Origin: UBA7672 sp965279085 | GTDB lineage: Bacteria > Pseudomonadota > Alphaproteobacteria > Caulobacterales > Hyphomonadaceae | Reading direction: 5' to 3' | DNA length: 64,000 nucleotides | Assembly (NCBI GenBank): GCA_965279085.1 | Contig: OZ257149.1 | Span: forward strand, 4,092,001-4,156,000 | Shown: piece after piece, positions 61,162 to 64,000 of the stretch | Numbering within the stretch: the first letter of the stretch is position 1 | How the letters are laid out: every line of letters starts with the position of its first letter | Notes under the pieces: model-generated | Databases searched by the model: none | What the model saw: the letters and a program-made list of their open reading frames with translations, nothing else | What the model was told of the DNA's origin: nothing | Translations under genes and position numbers: made by a program

Positions 61162-63315
61162 TCAGCCCGGGTTCCATGCGGGAGGGGCGGGAATTCCTGC
61201 GCACTGTAGGGCGAACGCGTATTCGAGCGCCGTTTCACGCATGCTGGCGAAGCGGCCGGAAACGCCGCCATGGCCCGCGTCCATATTGATCTTGAGGAAG
61301 TAGGGGCCGCCTTTCGGCGCGTCGTGGCGGAGGCGGGCGACCCACTTGGCGGGCTCCCAATAGGTGACTCGCGGATCGGTGAGGCCGCCGGTGATCAGCA
61401 TGGGCGGGTATGGTCGGTCGGCGACCTGGTCGTAGGGCGAGTAGCCGAGGATGCGGTCGTAGGCGTGGACGTCGTTGAGCGGGTTGCCCCATTCAGGCCA
61501 TTCGGGCGGGGTGAGCGGGAGGCTTTCGTCGGACATGGTGTTGAGCACGTCAACGAAAGGAACGGCGGCGATGATGCCGCCGAAGAGTTCGGGCGCGAGG
61601 TTCACGGCGACGCCCATCAGCATGCCGCCGGCCGAGCCGCCCATGGCGACGATACGGCCGCGCTGCGTGTAGCCGAGGCTGACGAGGTGTTCGCCCGCCG
61701 CGACGAAGTCGGTGAAGGTGTTGATCTTCTTCTCGAGCTTGCCGTCGAGATACCATTGATAGCCCTTGGCCATCGAGCCGCGCACGTCGGCGACGGCGTA
61801 GATGAAGCCACGGTCAACGAGGCTGAGGCGGCCGGTGCGGAATTCGGCGGGGAGCGTGATGCCGTAGGAGCCGTAGCCGTAGAGGAGCACGGGCGCCGAG
61901 CCGTCGATCGGCGTGTTGCGGTGGCGGACAAGCGTGACGGGTACGAGCGCGCCGTCGCTAGCTGGGGCGTCGATGCGCTCGACGATGTAGTCGGCAGGGT
62001 TGTGGCCGGAGGGGACGAGCTGCGTCTTGCGCAGGACGCGCTGGCGCGTGCGCATGTCGTAGTCGAAGACCTGTTCGGGCGTGGATGGCGAGGAATACTC
62101 GAAGCGCAGCCAGGGCGAGTCCCAGAGGTAGCCGTTCGACATGCCGAGGCCGTAGGCGGCTTCGGCGAAGTCGATGGCGTGTTCGGCGCCCGTGCCACGT
62201 TCGCGGACGACGATACGGGGCAGGCCGTTCTCGCGCTCCATGCGGACGATGAAGTCCCTGAACGGTTCGACTTCGAGGATAAGCACGCCGGGGCGATGCG
62301 CGATCTCGATGCGCCAGTTTTCCTCGGAAGGGCTGTCGTGCGGGGCGGAGACGAGCTGGAAGTCGACCGCGCCGTTGCGGTTTGAGCGGATCCAGAAGCG
62401 GCCGTCGAAGTCGACGACGGAATAATCGACGCCGCGTTCGCGTTCGGCGATGAGGACGGGTTCGCGATCCGTGGCGCTGGTGCGGATGTAGCGCCATTCG
62501 GATGTGGTGTGGTCGTGGGCGGTGATGAAGATGAACGCGCGGGACTGGCTTTTCTGGACGCCGATGAAGAAGCCGGGATCGTTCTCGCGATAAAGCAGTT
62601 CGTCCTGGTTTTCCGTGAGGCCGAGCGTGCGGCGGTTCACGGCGTAGGGGCGGGCGTTCTCGTCGCGCGCGACCCAGTAGAGCGTGTTGGAGTCCTCGCC
62701 CCAGACGAACTCGCCATAGGTGTGTTCGATGGACTCGACCTCGTGGCCCGTCGCGGCTTCGAGCACGTGGAGCGTGTAGAATTCGGATCCCTTGTCGTCG
62801 ACCGTGTAGGCGATAAGGCGATGGTCTGGCGAATGGGACATCTTGCGGATGTCCCAGTAGTCGCAGCCCTTCGCGGCTTCGTTGCCATCGAGCAGGACCT
62901 GTTCGCCGTCGAGCGATCCGTCGAACGCGACGCCGGCGGGGCGGCGGGCGAAGATCGGGTACTCGCCGCCTTCGCGGAAGCGGCGGTAGTAGGCCCACGA
63001 TCCGTCGATTGCGGGGACGGACGAGTCATCCTCCTGCACGCGGCCCTTCATCTCCTGGAACAGCTGCTCCTGAAGGTCGGCGGTGGGCGTTTCAAGCTGA
63101 CGATTGGTGTAGGCGTTCTCGGCTTCGAGATAGTCGCGGATGTCAGCACGCAACAGTTTCGGGTCGCGCATGACCTCCTTCCAGTTCTCGTCCTTCAGCC
63201 AGGCATACGGATCGAAGCGCTCGCGTTCGAGCTGGAGCACCGGGGGGCCGTTGTCCCGGCGCGCCTGGGGCGGCGGCGGGGTCGGGGAATCGTTCGGAAG
63301 GGGCGTGTCCGCCAT
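61162..63315 (-). CDS. ptrB: Oligopeptidase B (S9A prolyl-oligopeptidase family)
   Basis: 717 aa serine peptidase that cuts small peptides after Arg/Lys. ATG 63315 has AAGGGA 7 nt upstream; longer starts at 63378/63387 add basic residues only. The beta-propeller spans about 60-420 (DPYAWLKDENWKEVMRDP at the start), then the hydrolase domain: GYGSYGITLPAEF, the nucleophile in AMGGSAGGMLMG, the Asp in GGLTDPRVTYWEP, and the His in NMDAGHGGVSGR. Cytoplasmic. No operon partner is obvious. Confidence 0.95.
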   Translation of the reverse strand: MADTPLPNDSPTPPPPQARRDNGPPVLQLERERFDPYAWLKDENWKEVMRDPKLLRADIRDYLEAENAYTNRQLETPTADLQEQLFQEMKGRVQEDDSSVPAIDGSWAYYRRFREGGEYPIFARRPAGVAFDGSLDGEQVLLDGNEAAKGCDYWDIRKMSHSPDHRLIAYTVDDKGSEFYTLHVLEAATGHEVESIEHTYGEFVWGEDSNTLYWVARDENARPYAVNRRTLGLTENQDELLYRENDPGFFIGVQKSQSRAFIFITAHDHTTSEWRYIRTSATDREPVLIAERERGVDYSVVDFDGRFWIRSNRNGAVDFQLVSAPHDSPSEENWRIEIAHRPGVLILEVEPFRDFIVRMERENGLPRIVVRERGTGAEHAIDFAEAAYGLGMSNGYLWDSPWLRFEYSSPSTPEQVFDYDMRTRQRVLRKTQLVPSGHNPADYIVERIDAPASDGALVPVTLVRHRNTPIDGSAPVLLYGYGSYGITLPAEFRTGRLSLVDRGFIYAVADVRGSMAKGYQWYLDGKLEKKINTFTDFVAAGEHLVSLGYTQRGRIVAMGGSAGGMLMGVAVNLAPELFGGIIAAVPFVDVLNTMSDESLPLTPPEWPEWGNPLNDVHAYDRILGYSPYDQVADRPYPPMLITGGLTDPRVTYWEPAKWVARLRHDAPKGGPYFLKINMDAGHGGVSGRFASMRETALEYAFALQCAGIPAPPAWNPG

Positions 63316-63437
63316 GCCAGTTCCCTTGCCTGCGGCTTTGCGCGCCCGCCCCGTGGAAATTCCCTTTCCGCGCGCCATTCGTCCCAACCCGCTGTTACTG
63401 CGGGCCGGTTGTCATTGGACTCGTGATTCGGCCCAAT

Positions 63438-63462
63438 GCCCACACAATAAAGTCGTGTGGGC
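63438..63462 (-). terminator. Stem-loop after the MaoC gene
   Basis: An 8-bp stem GCCCACAC/GTGTGGGC with a 9-nt loop, 42 bases past the minus-strand MaoC stop. No clear T-run, so termination is uncertain. Confidence 0.4.
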
Positions 63463-63503
63463 TGAAGGCTCTACTGTGACGCCGTGCACAGGTTTCTGGT
63501 CGA

Positions 63504-63953
63504 TCAGCCGCCGTAGACGATGCTGATCGCCTCGGCGACGCAGGCGGGGCGGTCCTTGCCTTCGATCTCGATCGTCGATTCCATCGTCATCTGCTTGCCG
63601 CCGGCGCGCTCTTCCACCTTGAGGCATTTCTGGCGCAGGCGGACCCGGGAACCGACCGGGACCATGTTGGTGAAACGTACCTTGTTGCAGCCGAAATTGA
63701 TGCCGCGCACGACATTCTCGACCCGCATCACCTGCGCTGAGAGCATGGGAAGCAGGGATAGAGTCAGATAGCCGTGCGCGATTGGAGCGCCGAGTTCCTT
63801 CGTGGCGCGCTCGACATCGACGTGGATCCACTGGTGATCGCCTGTCGCCTCGGCGAACTTGTTGATCTGGGTCTGGGTGATCTGGTGCCAGGGCGAGACG
63901 CCAACCTCCTGCCCGACGAGCGTTTCGAGGTCGTTGAACTGGACAAGGCGCAT
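63504..63953 (-). CDS. MaoC-type (R)-enoyl hydratase-like protein
   Basis: 149 aa single hot-dog domain. ATG 63953 has GGGGA 9 nt upstream. The hydratase motif is FAEATGDHQWIHVDVERA (catalytic Asp and His), followed by PIAHGYLTLSLLP, with GINFGCNKVRFTNMVPVGSRVR in the central helix and strands. It adds water to a 2-enoyl-CoA, as in fatty-acid degradation or PHA supply. The gene is complete; the window ends 47 bases upstream of it. Confidence 0.93.
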   Translation of the reverse strand: MRLVQFNDLETLVGQEVGVSPWHQITQTQINKFAEATGDHQWIHVDVERATKELGAPIAHGYLTLSLLPMLSAQVMRVENVVRGINFGCNKVRFTNMVPVGSRVRLRQKCLKVEERAGGKQMTMESTIEIEGKDRPACVAEAISIVYGG

Positions 63954-64000
63954 GTGAGGAGTCCCCTGAGGTCGGTTGCCAGCGACCATATTCCCCGGAA

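Overview
The window is 64 kb of GC-rich, gene-dense bacterial chromosome. The gene content points to a free-living alphaproteobacterium, most likely of the Caulobacterales type (Caulobacteraceae/Hyphomonadaceae-like). Evidence for this is a CC0125-type lipoprotein, a LuxR-type regulator next to a DUF4199 membrane protein, NodT-type efflux lipoproteins, Tat-dependent oxidoreductase subunits, GTP-dependent PEP carboxykinase, and many short palindromic intergenic repeats. The species cannot be named from sequence alone. No phage, plasmid, CRISPR or intact insertion sequence was found.

Layout. 0-15.6 kb is mixed housekeeping: the end of pdxH, a cyclase-family hydrolase, a YjbR protein, pckG, a glycerophosphodiesterase lipoprotein, an AlkK-like acyl-CoA ligase with a DUF1499 protein, a peptide ABC transporter (binding protein and two permeases, no ATPase), a tandem pair of small secreted proteins, a membrane LuxR regulator with DUF4199, and a phosphatase-like protein overlapping the upstream region of a metallo-beta-lactamase-fold hydrolase. 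15.6-19.5 kb holds dispersed repeats, sppA, tRNA-Pro(CGG), tRNA-Gln(TTG), and a decayed stretch with the remains of a TetR regulator. 19.5-25.5 kb is a tripartite efflux locus (NodT-EmrA-EmrB) divergent from its TetR regulator; near-identical GGAAAGAAA palindromes in the shared promoter recur in half-site form upstream of a neighbouring lipoprotein gene. 25.8-33.1 kb holds an M19 dipeptidase lacking two metal ligands, a TetR gene, and a run of two secreted esterases, a DUF3237 protein and an FAD monooxygenase.

33.2-46.8 kb is the most coherent block. It has two GMC oxidoreductase / Tat-signal small-subunit modules of the gluconate-, glucose- or glycoside-dehydrogenase type. Between them lies a five-gene operon: NHS-type transporter, two sugar-phosphate-isomerase-like TIM barrels, a Gfo/Idh/MocA dehydrogenase and a DUF1080 (3-keto-disaccharide hydrolase family) lipoprotein. 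A second DUF1080 lipoprotein is divergent. Together they read as a periplasmic route that oxidises glycosides to 3-keto-glycosides, cleaves them and takes them up. The second dehydrogenase module continues into a Baeyer-Villiger-type flavin monooxygenase with an altered fingerprint.

46.9-53.1 kb carries a GABA-type permease, a YtcJ-like amidohydrolase, a succinate-semialdehyde dehydrogenase and a patatin lipoprotein. 53.2-56.7 kb is one large autotransporter with Asp-rich segments. 56.9-60.4 kb has a PHB-depolymerase-like esterase divergent from a sulfatase, followed by a formylglycine-generating-enzyme homologue that itself appears to be a lipoprotein. 60.4-64 kb ends with a TetR regulator, an oligopeptidase B and a MaoC-type hydratase.

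Start sites were chosen by ribosome-binding sites, signal peptides and overlaps, and differ from the longest possible frame in many genes. Functions are by family recognition only.
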